IMG/VR virus record: IMGVR_UViG_3300044960_000921
Location: 1-64,000 of that record
From: a virus
Reading direction: 5' to 3' (one strand)
Length of the DNA: 64,000 bases
The notes under the pieces were generated by a model. The model did no database searches. It saw only the letters and a program-made list of their open reading frames with translations, and was not told where the DNA came from. Every line of letters begins with the position of its first letter. The stretch's first letter is position 1. Position numbers and translations under genes: made by a program. Below are positions 40,662 to 50,006 of this stretch, in pieces.

Positions 40662-42401
40662 ATGCTCGAGATCCTGACCCTGGCCGCGGCCCTCCTGGTC
40701 GCACGCCGGGCGCTCCGGCGCGCGACCCGCGAGTCGAAGTGCCCGGCCCCCGCCGCGAAACCTTTGGTGCCGACGCGCCCCCCGCACGTCGACCACCACC
40801 TCTTCACCCGCCACCGGGGCGCCGTGTGCACGACCCAGGAGCTCGCGGCGAGGTACCTCGCGGCCGACCCCGGCCCGCTCTACCTCCTCGCCGGCGTGCT
40901 GTGGCCCGCGCGCCGATTCTTGAACAAGTTGACGCTCATCACCGGCAAGCCGGACTCCGGCAAGACCGCGATGATGCGGATGATGATGCAGTCGGTGGCC
41001 GGGCTCTTCCACGTCCTCCCCGAGCAGTCGAGGGCGGGGCTCTACCCGGGCGAAGGGAAGATGCGCTGGCTGGTCGTCGACCCCACCGACGCCTACTTCC
41101 GGCTTCTCTACCAGGTCGTCCCCTCGGACGTCCCGATCGTCCGGGCGACGCCGATGGACGCGGGCGGCAGGCGCTGGGCCATCCGCGACGACATCACGAG
41201 CGCCGGGCTCAACCGGGCGCTCCAGGCCGGGCTCTTCCCGGACTCCCTGGCCAGGAAGGCCGGCGACCCGTTCTGGAACACCAAGGCCCGCGAGGTGACC
41301 GAGGGCGTCGTGGACGTCTTCCTCGAGAAGGGCTCGGCGTGGGAGTTCCACGACCTGATCATCCCGATCAAGTACCCCCAGTTCCTGAAGCCGCTCCTCG
41401 AGCAGGGCATCACCACCCGCGGGCTCGCGAGGCACGAGCTCGTGGGCCGGCTCGGCCGCGACATCATCTCGACGGCGAGCTCCATCACCAACTCGATGGC
41501 CATCGCCGCCGCGCTCTGGCAGAGGGCCGAGGCCACCTTCTCGCTCCGGGACTTCCTGGACGCCCGCCAGGTGCTCCACTTCGCCTACACGCCCGTCCTG
41601 ATCCCGTCCCTGGCCGGCATCGCCAACGCCCTGACGCACATCCTCGTGCTGGTCGGCACGGCGCGCGACGACCCCTTCGACCACACCGTGCTCTGGCTCG
41701 ACGAGGGCCGCTACCTCGCCGACCTGGCCGGGCTCGAGGACCTCGCGGCCCGCGGGCGCGGGGCGGGCTTCGGGGCGATCTTCGCGGCCCAGGGCACGCC
41801 GGGGCTCGTCAACAAGTGGGGCAAGGCGCGGGTCGACGAGCTCGTGGACCTGGTCTCGACCTGGGTGGCGCTCACCGCGGGGCCCGACACGGCCGAGGCC
41901 TTCAGCAAGGCGGTGGGCAAGGTGGAGGGGCTGCTCAAAAGCTACTCGCTCTCGTTCACCTCGGCCACGAGCGAGACGCGCGGCACGAGCGACACCTCCT
42001 CGTGGGGCCCCGGCTTCAGCTCCACGCGGGGCCACGGCTCGTCGCACTCGGTGACCACCTCGCACAGCTCGACGTACGCCGAGAGCTTCCAGCTCACCGT
42101 GCGCGACGCGGTGCTGCCGAGCGAGCTCACGAACCTGCCCTACGCCGACCCGGTGTCGGATCGAATCCACGGCTACGCGTTCAATCCCGAGACGGGCGCC
42201 TTCTACTTCGAGTCGCCGTTCGTCTCCCACTTCCGCGACCTGCCCGATCCGCCCGTCGACGCGATGCCGCTCCGGCCCGACTCCGCCCAGCGGCTCATGC
42301 CGTGGAGGCTCGAGGACGTGGGCCGCTTGAAGCTCGAGGCGACCCCGGAACTCATCGCCGCGATCGAGATGACCTGGGACGAGATGGGAGGTGTCAAGTG
42401 A
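40662..42401 (+). CDS. VirD4/TraD-like coupling ATPase
   Basis: 579 residues with a short hydrophobic N-terminus, Walker A GKPDSGKT (about 95-102) and Walker B VLWLDEGRYL (about 345). PGLVNKWGKARVDELVDLV and the Ser/Thr-rich stretch near 430-470 precede a C-terminal region with FNPETGAFYFESPF. ATG follows AGAGAGGAG. Directly downstream of the relaxase, it would couple relaxase-DNA to a type IV secretion channel. No channel genes are in the window, so the element is mobilisable rather than self-transmissible as seen. Confidence 0.8.
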   Translation: MLEILTLAAALLVARRALRRATRESKCPAPAAKPLVPTRPPHVDHHLFTRHRGAVCTTQELAARYLAADPGPLYLLAGVLWPARRFLNKLTLITGKPDSGKTAMMRMMMQSVAGLFHVLPEQSRAGLYPGEGKMRWLVVDPTDAYFRLLYQVVPSDVPIVRATPMDAGGRRWAIRDDITSAGLNRALQAGLFPDSLARKAGDPFWNTKAREVTEGVVDVFLEKGSAWEFHDLIIPIKYPQFLKPLLEQGITTRGLARHELVGRLGRDIISTASSITNSMAIAAALWQRAEATFSLRDFLDARQVLHFAYTPVLIPSLAGIANALTHILVLVGTARDDPFDHTVLWLDEGRYLADLAGLEDLAARGRGAGFGAIFAAQGTPGLVNKWGKARVDELVDLVSTWVALTAGPDTAEAFSKAVGKVEGLLKSYSLSFTSATSETRGTSDTSSWGPGFSSTRGHGSSHSVTTSHSSTYAESFQLTVRDAVLPSELTNLPYADPVSDRIHGYAFNPETGAFYFESPFVSHFRDLPDPPVDAMPLRPDSAQRLMPWRLEDVGRLKLEATPELIAAIEMTWDEMGGVK

Positions 42402-42418
42402 TCCGGGAGGTAGGTTCG

Positions 42419-43675
42419 ATGCGACTTCGCGCTTTGAACGCCGGTCCCAGCGTCGCCGCGGGGCTGGCCGCGCTCGCCGGTGCCCTGACGCTCACGGGCT
42501 GCCAACCGGAGAAGGAGGCCCGGGCGGCGCTCGCGGGCGAGACCTTCAAGACGCCCGCGCCGCGGGACGCGAAGGACGACCCGGCGGTGGCCGAGTCGGC
42601 CTCGACGGGGGACGCCATCTCGGCCGCGATCGCCCGGATCCACGAGCGGCTCACGAGGCTCGACGAGGGCTACCGGGGCCGGGAGCGGATCGAGGGCGAC
42701 CTGAAGCGGGTCTCCGAGCGCATGCGCCCGCTCATCGAGTCGGCGCGCGGCGACTGCGACGCCATCCACCGGGCGGCGACCGACCTCCGCGTGCAGCTCC
42801 CGATCGTCCAGGTGGGCTACGCCTCGTCGGCGGCCTCCTACCGCGAGCGCGCGCGGGGCTACGCCGACCCCGACCACAGGGCCATCAACCTCGCCATCGC
42901 CAGGGAGTTCGACCGGCTCGCCGGCGACACGCCGCGGCGGATCGAGCTCACCGACCGATTCATCAGGGAGCTCGAGGAGGTGAGGAGGTACCTGGCCGAG
43001 AGCGAGCGGTGCCTGAGGGACACCGAGGCGGCGCTCGCGATCTTCTCGGGCGGGGGCCGAGCGCCCGAGGTCGCGGCGGACGGCCGTGCGTTCAGCCGCA
43101 CGCTCGGGCAGTTCATCGCGGTCGTCCGGCGCTACGAGGAGGAGCTGCTCGGGAAGCCCGAGGGCCCCACAACCCCGCCGCCCCCGGCCGAGGACCCTCC
43201 GCCGGCCGGGGAGACGTCCACCCTCGTCCCCTCGCCCGCCCCGACCCGCGTGGTGCGAGTGCGGGCCGAGGCCGTGAACGCGGCGTTTAAGGGCCCGCCC
43301 ACGCCGCGCCCCGGCGCCGCGGCGCTCCAGGCCGGGTGGGTCTTCCGGGGGACGCTCTCCACCCCGTCGCACGGCTTCTCGACGCCCGTGCGGCTCGAGG
43401 TCGTCGAGCGCCTGGGCGACCGGGTCAGCGGCGTCATGCACTACGGCCCCTTCGGCCGAAGGGGCCTCGAGGGACGGATCTCCGGGGACGGGCGTCGGCT
43501 CACCCTCCGGGTCGAGTGGTGGGAGGGCGCCATCTCGCCGGAGCAGATGACCTACGAGCTCGCCTTCGACGGCCGGCGGCTCGAGGGGCCCTGGGCGTCG
43601 GCGTCGCTCTCGGGTTCGGTCCGGCTCGACGCCGAGGCGTGGCCGGGGGCGATCCTCGCACGGAGCGGGCGCTAG
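42419..43675 (+). CDS. Lipoprotein of the mobilisation region
   Basis: 418 residues. Signal peptide with lipobox: hydrophobic VAAGLAALAGALTLTGC, lipidated Cys at 28. Then a coiled-coil part (IARIHERLTRLDEGYRGRE, ELEEVRRYLAESERCL), a Pro-rich linker and a beta-rich C-terminal domain (GWVFRGTLSTPSHGF, MTYELAFDGRRLEGPW). Start ATG 42419 with GGGAGG upstream, 17 bases after the coupling ATPase stop. It may be a surface or entry-exclusion protein. No family is recognised. Confidence 0.65.
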   Translation: MRLRALNAGPSVAAGLAALAGALTLTGCQPEKEARAALAGETFKTPAPRDAKDDPAVAESASTGDAISAAIARIHERLTRLDEGYRGRERIEGDLKRVSERMRPLIESARGDCDAIHRAATDLRVQLPIVQVGYASSAASYRERARGYADPDHRAINLAIAREFDRLAGDTPRRIELTDRFIRELEEVRRYLAESERCLRDTEAALAIFSGGGRAPEVAADGRAFSRTLGQFIAVVRRYEEELLGKPEGPTTPPPPAEDPPPAGETSTLVPSPAPTRVVRVRAEAVNAAFKGPPTPRPGAAALQAGWVFRGTLSTPSHGFSTPVRLEVVERLGDRVSGVMHYGPFGRRGLEGRISGDGRRLTLRVEWWEGAISPEQMTYELAFDGRRLEGPWASASLSGSVRLDAEAWPGAILARSGR

Positions 43676-43758
43676 ACGACCCGTCGGGGTGGTCGCCGGG
43701 GCGGATGATGAGACGTTGAGCACGCGTCAAGGAGGGCGAGCGATCTCGAGGGGCGCGC

Positions 43759-43998
43759 ATGCTGACCGTGGCGCAGGCGGCTGAGAGGCTCAATGCCAGG
43801 CCGGGGCTCGTGCGCCGGCTCCTGGCCGCGGGCCTCCTCCGCCATTGCCGCATCGGCCTGGGGCGCGGCGTCATCCGCATCCCCGAGGACGCGCTCGAGG
43901 AGTACATCCGAGCGGTCACGGTCGACGCGAGCTCGTCCGATGGCAAGGCGACCCCGGCGCCCCGTCGCCGGGTCAGCCTGCGCCACCTCCGCCTCTAG
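43759..43998 (+). CDS. Excisionase-family HTH protein
   Basis: 79 residues: LTVAQAAERLNARPGLVRRLLAAGLL then IRIPEDALEEYI is the MerR/excisionase helix-turn-helix fold. Its 3' end overlaps the converging integrase by 26 bases. It likely directs excision of the element by the integrase. Confidence 0.8.
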   Translation: MLTVAQAAERLNARPGLVRRLLAAGLLRHCRIGLGRGVIRIPEDALEEYIRAVTVDASSSDGKATPAPRRRVSLRHLRL

Positions 43999-45169
43999 CC
44001 CGGGCGGCCGCCCGCGCCATGTGCTCGGGGTCCTGCTGCACGTGGCCGTAGTGCCGGGAGACCATCGTTCCGTCCCTGTGGCCGAGCAGGTGGGCGACGG
44101 TGACCGTGTCGAGCCCGGCCTTCAAGGCCTCGGTGGCGAAGCCCTTGCGGAGCGCGCCCAGGTGGAACCTCGGCACGCGCTCGCGCGCGACGCGCCCCCG
44201 CTCCTCCTTCCAGCGCTCGAGCGCGAGACGCCTGGCCGCCCGGGCCCCGGGGAGGAGCCCGCCGGCCGGGTGGGGCGGCCGGGCCGTCCCCTCCCGCTCC
44301 ATCAGGAGCTCCGCGATCCGGAACCTGAGCCGGCGGAAGGCGCAGTTGATGGCGTCCTTGGTCCACGCCTCCCCGTCGGCGTTCCTGAGGAGTGCGCCCT
44401 CGGGCCGCTCACGCGCGAGGCGGGCGACGATCCCCCGGGCGCGCGGCGTGCCGAGGTAGATCACCCGATGGTGCCGCCCGCCCTTGGATTCCTTGGGCGG
44501 GAGGACGATCCGCGAGCGTTCGAGGTCGACGAAGCGGGCCTCGATCTTCCGGAGCTCCTGGACGCGGGCGCCGGTCTCCCAGGCGAGCTCGACCAGGTCG
44601 CGGAGCGTCGGCTCGAGCACGGCCGAGAGGATGAGCTCCAGGTCCTTCGGCGAGACGATCAGGTCCCGCGTCTTACGGCCCGGCTTCTCGACGTGGGCGA
44701 TCGGGTTCCGCTCGACGATCCCCTGCTTGAGGGCCCAGTTCATCGCGCGGCCGCACGCCCCAGCGAAGTCGGCCTTGGTGTTGGCCGACCATCCGGGGTG
44801 CGCGGTCATGACGCGCGAGACGTGGCGCGGGCGAAATTCAACGACCGAAAGGAGCGACTCGCCATGCCCCTTGAGGTCATCTACCAGGTGCTGGAGCCTC
44901 CTGCGGTAGGCCTCGTACGTGAGGGGCGCCTTGTGGGCCCGGCACCACTCGAGGAACTGGTCGCAGACCTCGACGACGAGCGGCCCGGCCGGGCTGATCA
45001 CGGCCGGGAGCTCCTCCGTGGACCGTTCGGCCAGGATCCCGTGCGCGAGGCGCCTCGCCTCGTCGAGGTCGGGCGAGAGCTTGATCTGCTTCCCGCCGAC
45101 CTGGAGATAGTAGGAATTGCGGGCCGCCCACCAGAAGGGGGCCGGCTCCCTGCGGCGTCGTCCGGGCAT
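43973..45169 (-). CDS. Tyrosine integrase of the tRNA-associated element
   Basis: 398 residues: N-terminal arm-binding part (SYYLQVGGKQIKLSPDLDEA), core-binding domain, and catalytic domain with TGARVQELRKIEA (Arg I), FHLGALRKGFATEA (His/Arg II), HLLGHRDGTMVSRHYGHV (His III and Tyr). All catalytic residues are visible. It lies next to the tRNA-like att site at 45257-45362, the usual arrangement for a phage-type integrase. Confidence 0.9.
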   Translation of the reverse strand: MPGRRRREPAPFWWAARNSYYLQVGGKQIKLSPDLDEARRLAHGILAERSTEELPAVISPAGPLVVEVCDQFLEWCRAHKAPLTYEAYRRRLQHLVDDLKGHGESLLSVVEFRPRHVSRVMTAHPGWSANTKADFAGACGRAMNWALKQGIVERNPIAHVEKPGRKTRDLIVSPKDLELILSAVLEPTLRDLVELAWETGARVQELRKIEARFVDLERSRIVLPPKESKGGRHHRVIYLGTPRARGIVARLARERPEGALLRNADGEAWTKDAINCAFRRLRFRIAELLMEREGTARPPHPAGGLLPGARAARRLALERWKEERGRVARERVPRFHLGALRKGFATEALKAGLDTVTVAHLLGHRDGTMVSRHYGHVQQDPEHMARAAARARGGGGAG

Positions 45170-45256
45170 GGTCGCACCCCGAGAACTCTGTCAGATTTCT
45201 CTGTCAGACGTCCCAGAGTACTTCGCGTCTCGCCCTAAGTTCTTGCGGGGAAAAGT

Positions 45257-45362
45257 GGAGCGGAAGGGGATCGAACCCTCAACCTCAGCATTGCGAATGC
45301 TGCGATCGAACGCAGCGTAAATTCTTAACTCGCAATGACTTAGATGCCACATCGCCGCTCCA
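45257..45362 (-). tRNA. tRNA-like attachment site with Ala (CGC) anticodon arm, aberrant 5' half
   Basis: Minus strand. The 3' half is a canonical tRNA: anticodon stem-loop CAGCA-TTCGCAA-TGCTG (anticodon CGC at 45296-45294), 5-base variable loop, T arm with TTCGATC, acceptor CCGCTCC and discriminator A. GGAGCGG at 45362-45356 would pair with that acceptor. The 5' half is about 30 bases too long and has no normal D arm. Instead CATTGCGA and TCGCAATG form an alternative 8-bp stem around a GCTGCG/CGCAGC hairpin. Best read as the att site of the integrase with a displaced tRNA 3' end; a functional tRNA is doubtful. Confidence 0.5.
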
Positions 45363-45849
45363 AACCGCTTCTAGATTTTCCCAGATTTTTCGAGGATTTC
45401 AAGCCATCCCTGACCGTTTCTCTGCACGTGCAGAGATCAGGCGGCCATCGGGAAGTTGAGGCGGGGAAAGCGGGATATCCATCCATGCTGGCTATCGTGG
45501 GATTGGGCCTCGCGTAACCGATTCGACGGCTTCCCGGGCTTATTGTTCGGCGAACTGGAACCCCGTCTGGCCGTTCAGTTCCTGCGTTTAGCGTCTCGCA
45601 AAGTCCTCGGCGTGCTCGGCGGGATGTGTGGGCGAGGCGTCTGGCATGGACTCGCTGCAGGCGTGGCGCGCCCTCACCGGAACGGGGAAGTTCGGGCCGA
45701 CAACGGGGCGGCGTGCATGCAGGGAGTACTCCAGCTACTCGCTTGCGGCGGCTTCGTCCGTGACGCAAAATTGTCATGCCGCCACGCAGTTTAGAGACTA
45801 TACGAAGGCTGGCCCCACGCGACTGAGGCGAGGCCCGGGGATTGTGCAG
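45363..45849. other. Gap downstream of the att site
   Basis: About 490 bases without a convincing gene. Frames here have no domain and are interrupted. The next gene could in principle start at the GTG at 45844, but no strong ribosome-binding site is seen. Confidence 0.4.
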
Positions 45850-47598
45850 ATGCCGCCAGCAGCGCCCTCCACCACCGGAGCAAAACGGCTCATCGTCCTG
45901 GGCTGCTCAGCAGTTAAGCGGAAATCCGAGTGTCTCCTCCCGGCGGTCAGCCTCTATGACGGCCCGACATTCCGGGTGCTCCGCTCGTTCCTGCGTGAGT
46001 TCCGCTGGCCCTCTACCCTCTCGATCGCGGTCCTTTCCGCCAAGTACGGGATGATCGGGGGCGTCTCCCCCATCTCGACCTACGACCAGCGGATGACGCC
46101 GGAGCGGGCTGCGGAACTGGGCGGTTCGGTCACCAGCACGCTTCGTGGTTGGGCCGGCTCCCATGCCCGGATCGACCTGCTGCTGGGGCAGGATTACCTG
46201 CTCGGCATATCCCCCGATCTGTTACGGGCGCCTCGCCCGACGGTCCAGGTAGTCGATGGGCCGATCGGGATGAAGCTGAGCCGGCTCCGCAGCATGCTCC
46301 GGGAGATCGTGCCGACCAAGCCCCGGCGGGTCGCCGACCTGCCAAGGCTGGGGCGGCCGCTCTACTTCCTTCCCGACTGGGATGATTTCCTCGACCTGGA
46401 CTACGACTTCGAGAACGACCGCTTTTCCCACAGCCAGCGCGCGTCGCGCCGGCAGCAGCACAGCATCGGCCTGATGCGGCCGAAGCGCCTGTGCGATGGA
46501 GTCCTGGTGAGCCTCGCCCAGAATCTGGGCACCAAGGGCCTGCTGAAGCGGGTCGGCAAGGACAGCGAGGACTCCCTGGCTCCGCGGTCGGTCAGGGACT
46601 TCTACAACCTCCATGACGACCAGTGGGCGTTCGGTGACTGCGGGGCCTTCTCCTATGCGAATGAGGAAGCGCCGACCATCTCTGTCGAACAGGCCGTGAC
46701 ACTCTACGACCTGTACGACTTCGACCTAGGGGCGAGCGTCGACCACATCCCCATTCCCGAGATCGTCACGCCGAACGGTAAGCGGTCGCTTTCCGAGGCC
46801 GAGCGCACGGCGAGGGTGAGGCTCACCCAGGACAACGCCGAACGGTTCATCCAGACCCATCGTGAGCGGGCGGCGAGTTTCACGCCAGTCGGCGTCATTC
46901 AGGGGCTGGACGCCGAGAGCTACGCCAACCAGGTCGGCTTATATTCGGAGATGGGCTATCGCCACATCGCCCTGGGCGGCCTCGTGCCGAGGTCCGACGC
47001 CGAGGTGCTTGAGATCGTCAAGGCGGTTCATGGCAAGCTATCAAAGACCAGGATCAGGCCCTGGATTCACTTGCTCGGCGTTTTCCGCCCGTCACTTCAG
47101 GGCCACTTCAGGGAGTGCGAGGTGGGGAGCTTTGACAGCGCCACCTACTTCCGAAAGGCATGGCTCAGGTCCGACCAGAATTACCTCGGCGTCGACGGAC
47201 GGTGGTACGCAGCGATTAGGGTACCACCGCTCAGCGACCCCCGCACCTTGAAGCGGCTGCAGTCGTCCGGGGTGCCGGAAGCGAAGCTGCGCGGGCTCGA
47301 AAAGAGCGCTCTCCGCCAACTCCGTGCATACGACCGAGGGGAAACGTCGATCGATTCCGCCCTCTCGGCCGTGCTCGCCTATGACAGGCTGCTTTCCCGC
47401 GCCGAATTGCTGGGGGACAGCCTGATCGACGCCTACCGGAAGACGCTGGAGGAGCGGCCGTGGAAGGCCTGCCGCTGCAAAGTCTGCAAGGACCTTGGGA
47501 TAGAGGTCCTGATCTTTCGAGGCATCAATCGCAACAAGCGGCGCGGAGCGCACAACACGCTCCGGCTCTTTGAGCGCGTTACCAGCCGGAATCCCTAG
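45850..47598 (+). CDS. DpdA-like DNA/tRNA-guanine transglycosylase with N-terminal DUF6884-like domain
   Basis: 582 residues. The first 130 (KRLIVLGCSAVKRKSE, LSAKYGMI, TYDQRM) match DUF6884, often joined to TGT-like proteins. A TGT barrel follows: SVDHIPIPE with the first active-site Asp, GYRHIALGGLVP, EVGSFDSATYFRKAW with the nucleophile Asp, YAAIRVPPL, and a zinc/C-terminal motif CRCKVCKDLG then FRGINRNKRRGAHN. These are hallmarks of DpdA, the paralogue that inserts 7-deazaguanine (preQ0) into DNA. No preQ0 synthesis genes are in the window. Eight bases separate it from the helicase gene. Confidence 0.75.
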   Translation: MPPAAPSTTGAKRLIVLGCSAVKRKSECLLPAVSLYDGPTFRVLRSFLREFRWPSTLSIAVLSAKYGMIGGVSPISTYDQRMTPERAAELGGSVTSTLRGWAGSHARIDLLLGQDYLLGISPDLLRAPRPTVQVVDGPIGMKLSRLRSMLREIVPTKPRRVADLPRLGRPLYFLPDWDDFLDLDYDFENDRFSHSQRASRRQQHSIGLMRPKRLCDGVLVSLAQNLGTKGLLKRVGKDSEDSLAPRSVRDFYNLHDDQWAFGDCGAFSYANEEAPTISVEQAVTLYDLYDFDLGASVDHIPIPEIVTPNGKRSLSEAERTARVRLTQDNAERFIQTHRERAASFTPVGVIQGLDAESYANQVGLYSEMGYRHIALGGLVPRSDAEVLEIVKAVHGKLSKTRIRPWIHLLGVFRPSLQGHFRECEVGSFDSATYFRKAWLRSDQNYLGVDGRWYAAIRVPPLSDPRTLKRLQSSGVPEAKLRGLEKSALRQLRAYDRGETSIDSALSAVLAYDRLLSRAELLGDSLIDAYRKTLEERPWKACRCKVCKDLGIEVLIFRGINRNKRRGAHNTLRLFERVTSRNP

Positions 47599-47606
47599 GG
47601 CCCACG

Positions 47607-49991
47607 ATGCTCAGTTACCCCGAATTTGTAGCGACCGTGCGGGCTGTCATCCCGCGATTCCAGCAGAATTGGCTCAACGCGGAGCAAGACCAGGCCGTCC
47701 AGGCACCCCCAACCCCGCCCACTTTCATTGTGGCGGGACCGGGCGCGGGCAAGACGACCGTGCTGGTTCTGCGAATGCTCAAGCTGATGCTGGTGGACCA
47801 GATTGCCCCGGGTCGGATAATCGCCACGACCTTTACGAGGAAAGCGGCGGGCGAACTGCGCTCGCGGGCCCTGTCGTGGGGCTACGCGGTGATGAATCGC
47901 GCCGTAGCCGATTCGGCGGCGAGTCACGACGTGGCCCGGGAGGCATGGCTCCGGAATATCGACGTCAACGCGCTGCGGACGGGCACGCTGGACTCGCTGG
48001 CCGAGGAATTCCTTGTCGAGTGCCGCGCCCCCGGCGAGATCATCCCGGCGACGATCGAGGGGTTTCTGGCGAAGAGCATCATGCGGCGTCACGCCCTATT
48101 CCCCCAAGGCCGCTTCCGCGATCCCCAGCTAGACGCCCTGCTGAACGCCCTGTCGTTGACGTCCAACTTCAATAATTCCTTGGCTGACAAGCTGCGGGCG
48201 GTCGCCGGCTTTGCCGATCGCATGCGACACGACCTCATCGACATGGCCGCCTATGCGGCGGCCGGCTCGGGTCGTCAGGTGCTGGTGGACGCCATCAACG
48301 ACTACTTCAACTACCTGAGCGCGAATTATCTGGCGGATTTTGGGCGGCTGGAGCACCTGGTGCTTGAGCGACTGCAGACTGGCCAACTTGGCCCCGTCGT
48401 CGACGGGTTGGACGCCTTGCTGATCGACGAATTTCAGGACACCAATTACCTCCAGGAGCAGATCTATCTGGAGCTGTGTCGTCACAGCAACGCGAGCCTG
48501 ACCGTCGTCGGCGATGATGACCAGTCCATCTACCGATTCCGTGGGGCCACGGTAGAGATTTTTGCCAATTTCCAGAGTCGGATCGTGCAAGCCCTGGGCC
48601 CGGCCTGGGCGCCCAACCGCGTCGACCTGTTCAGGAACTACCGCTCGACGCAGCGCGTGGTGAATTTCTGCCAGCACTTCATCACGATGGACACAGGCTT
48701 CCTGCCCGCTCGCGCGCCGGGGAAGGTCCCGCTCGTCGCCTCGGCACCACACGCCACGCATCCAACCAGGAACGTGCCAATCCTCGGCATGTTCAGGACC
48801 GACGTCCAGACGCTGGCCGGCGACCTGACCCAATTCCTCTGGGATATTTTCCGGGGTCCGGGTCGTCAGGTCGCCTGCGCCAACGCGACGTTCACCATCA
48901 CCTCACCGCCGGGCGGCGACTTCGGGGATAGCGTGCTGCTGGCGCACTCCGTCCGGGAGAGGACAGGCGGCAACAATCCACGAGACCGACTACCGCTCAT
49001 GATGCGGCAATCGCTGCAGGCCCGGGGGATCAGCACGTTCAACCCCCGCGGGCAGGCGCTCAGCGACATTCCGGCGGTGCAACGGCTGCTCGGCTTGGGG
49101 CTGGAGTGCATCGATCCGAACGCCACGGTCCTCGGTGCCATTCCGGCGACGTCGATGAGCCAGGCTGTCCGCGCGAGGATGATGGCCTGGCGTGCGGCGG
49201 CTCAAGCCTTCATCGCCACCAATCCCGCGCCGGGCGGCCTTGGCCAGTTCGTCCAGGACTGGCGGACCCGCACGCCACGCACCGGCACGGCGAACTGGCC
49301 CCGGGAATGGCCGCTTCTGGAGCTCATGTTCACGCTCACCACATGGTTCCCCGAATTCCAGGACAACCCCGAGGGGCAGGTCTATCTGGAGGCCGTAGCC
49401 AGGACGATTTCGGAGGTCGGCCAGATGTCCTCCTACAGCGCGCAGATCCTGCACGGGAATCCGCCGCACGATGCCAATTCCGTGCAGCAGGCTATCCGTG
49501 CCGTTTTCGAGTCCTTCGCAACGGAGAGCGTGGACGTCGACGAAGAGATCATGCCGTATGTGCCTAGGAATTACTTCCCCTTGATGACGGTGCATCAGGC
49601 CAAGGGGCTCGAATTTCCGCTGGTCATCGTCGATGTCGGGAGTGATTTCAGGACGAACCACCATACGCAGCGCCGTGCTCGCTGCCCCGACCAGGGCGAC
49701 AGCGTTCACGTTGTCGAATCGGACGTGGCGCAATACTGTCCGATCGGGGCGCTCCGGACCACGAGGTCCGACCTTGACCGCGCCTGGGACGACATCCGGC
49801 GGCTCTACTTCGTCGCCTACAGCCGACCCGAGAACGTACTGCTCCTCGCCGGCCTCACCACGCAGATCCGCGTCAGCCCGGTACCCTGCATCTCGGCAGG
49901 CAACCTGAGCGACGGCTCGCGTGGGCTGACGTTCGTGCCGGCGAACCAATGGAGCCAGAACTGCCCTGCTGGCACTGTAGCTCTCATCTGA
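47607..49991 (+). CDS. UvrD/Rep-type superfamily 1 helicase
   Basis: 794 residues with Walker A GPGAGKTT (44-51), LLIDEFQDTNYLQEQIYLEL (about 270-290), GDDDQSIYRFRGA, LFRNYRSTQRVVNFC, and motif V/VI region MTVHQAKGLEFPLVIVDVGS then RRLYFVAYSRPENVLLL. A complete 3'-5' SF1A helicase. Spaced 8 bases after the DpdA-like gene and 15 before the nuclease gene, so helicase and nuclease probably act together like AddA/AddB or RecB halves. Confidence 0.88.
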   Translation: MLSYPEFVATVRAVIPRFQQNWLNAEQDQAVQAPPTPPTFIVAGPGAGKTTVLVLRMLKLMLVDQIAPGRIIATTFTRKAAGELRSRALSWGYAVMNRAVADSAASHDVAREAWLRNIDVNALRTGTLDSLAEEFLVECRAPGEIIPATIEGFLAKSIMRRHALFPQGRFRDPQLDALLNALSLTSNFNNSLADKLRAVAGFADRMRHDLIDMAAYAAAGSGRQVLVDAINDYFNYLSANYLADFGRLEHLVLERLQTGQLGPVVDGLDALLIDEFQDTNYLQEQIYLELCRHSNASLTVVGDDDQSIYRFRGATVEIFANFQSRIVQALGPAWAPNRVDLFRNYRSTQRVVNFCQHFITMDTGFLPARAPGKVPLVASAPHATHPTRNVPILGMFRTDVQTLAGDLTQFLWDIFRGPGRQVACANATFTITSPPGGDFGDSVLLAHSVRERTGGNNPRDRLPLMMRQSLQARGISTFNPRGQALSDIPAVQRLLGLGLECIDPNATVLGAIPATSMSQAVRARMMAWRAAAQAFIATNPAPGGLGQFVQDWRTRTPRTGTANWPREWPLLELMFTLTTWFPEFQDNPEGQVYLEAVARTISEVGQMSSYSAQILHGNPPHDANSVQQAIRAVFESFATESVDVDEEIMPYVPRNYFPLMTVHQAKGLEFPLVIVDVGSDFRTNHHTQRRARCPDQGDSVHVVESDVAQYCPIGALRTTRSDLDRAWDDIRRLYFVAYSRPENVLLLAGLTTQIRVSPVPCISAGNLSDGSRGLTFVPANQWSQNCPAGTVALI

Positions 49992-50006
49992 CCGGAGGAG
50001 CGGAAC

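Noticed and set aside
40739-42400. N-terminal extension of the lipoprotein frame through the coupling ATPase
   Set aside because: That part is an out-of-frame shadow of the VirD4-like gene. A ribosome-binding site and a signal peptide define the start at 42419.
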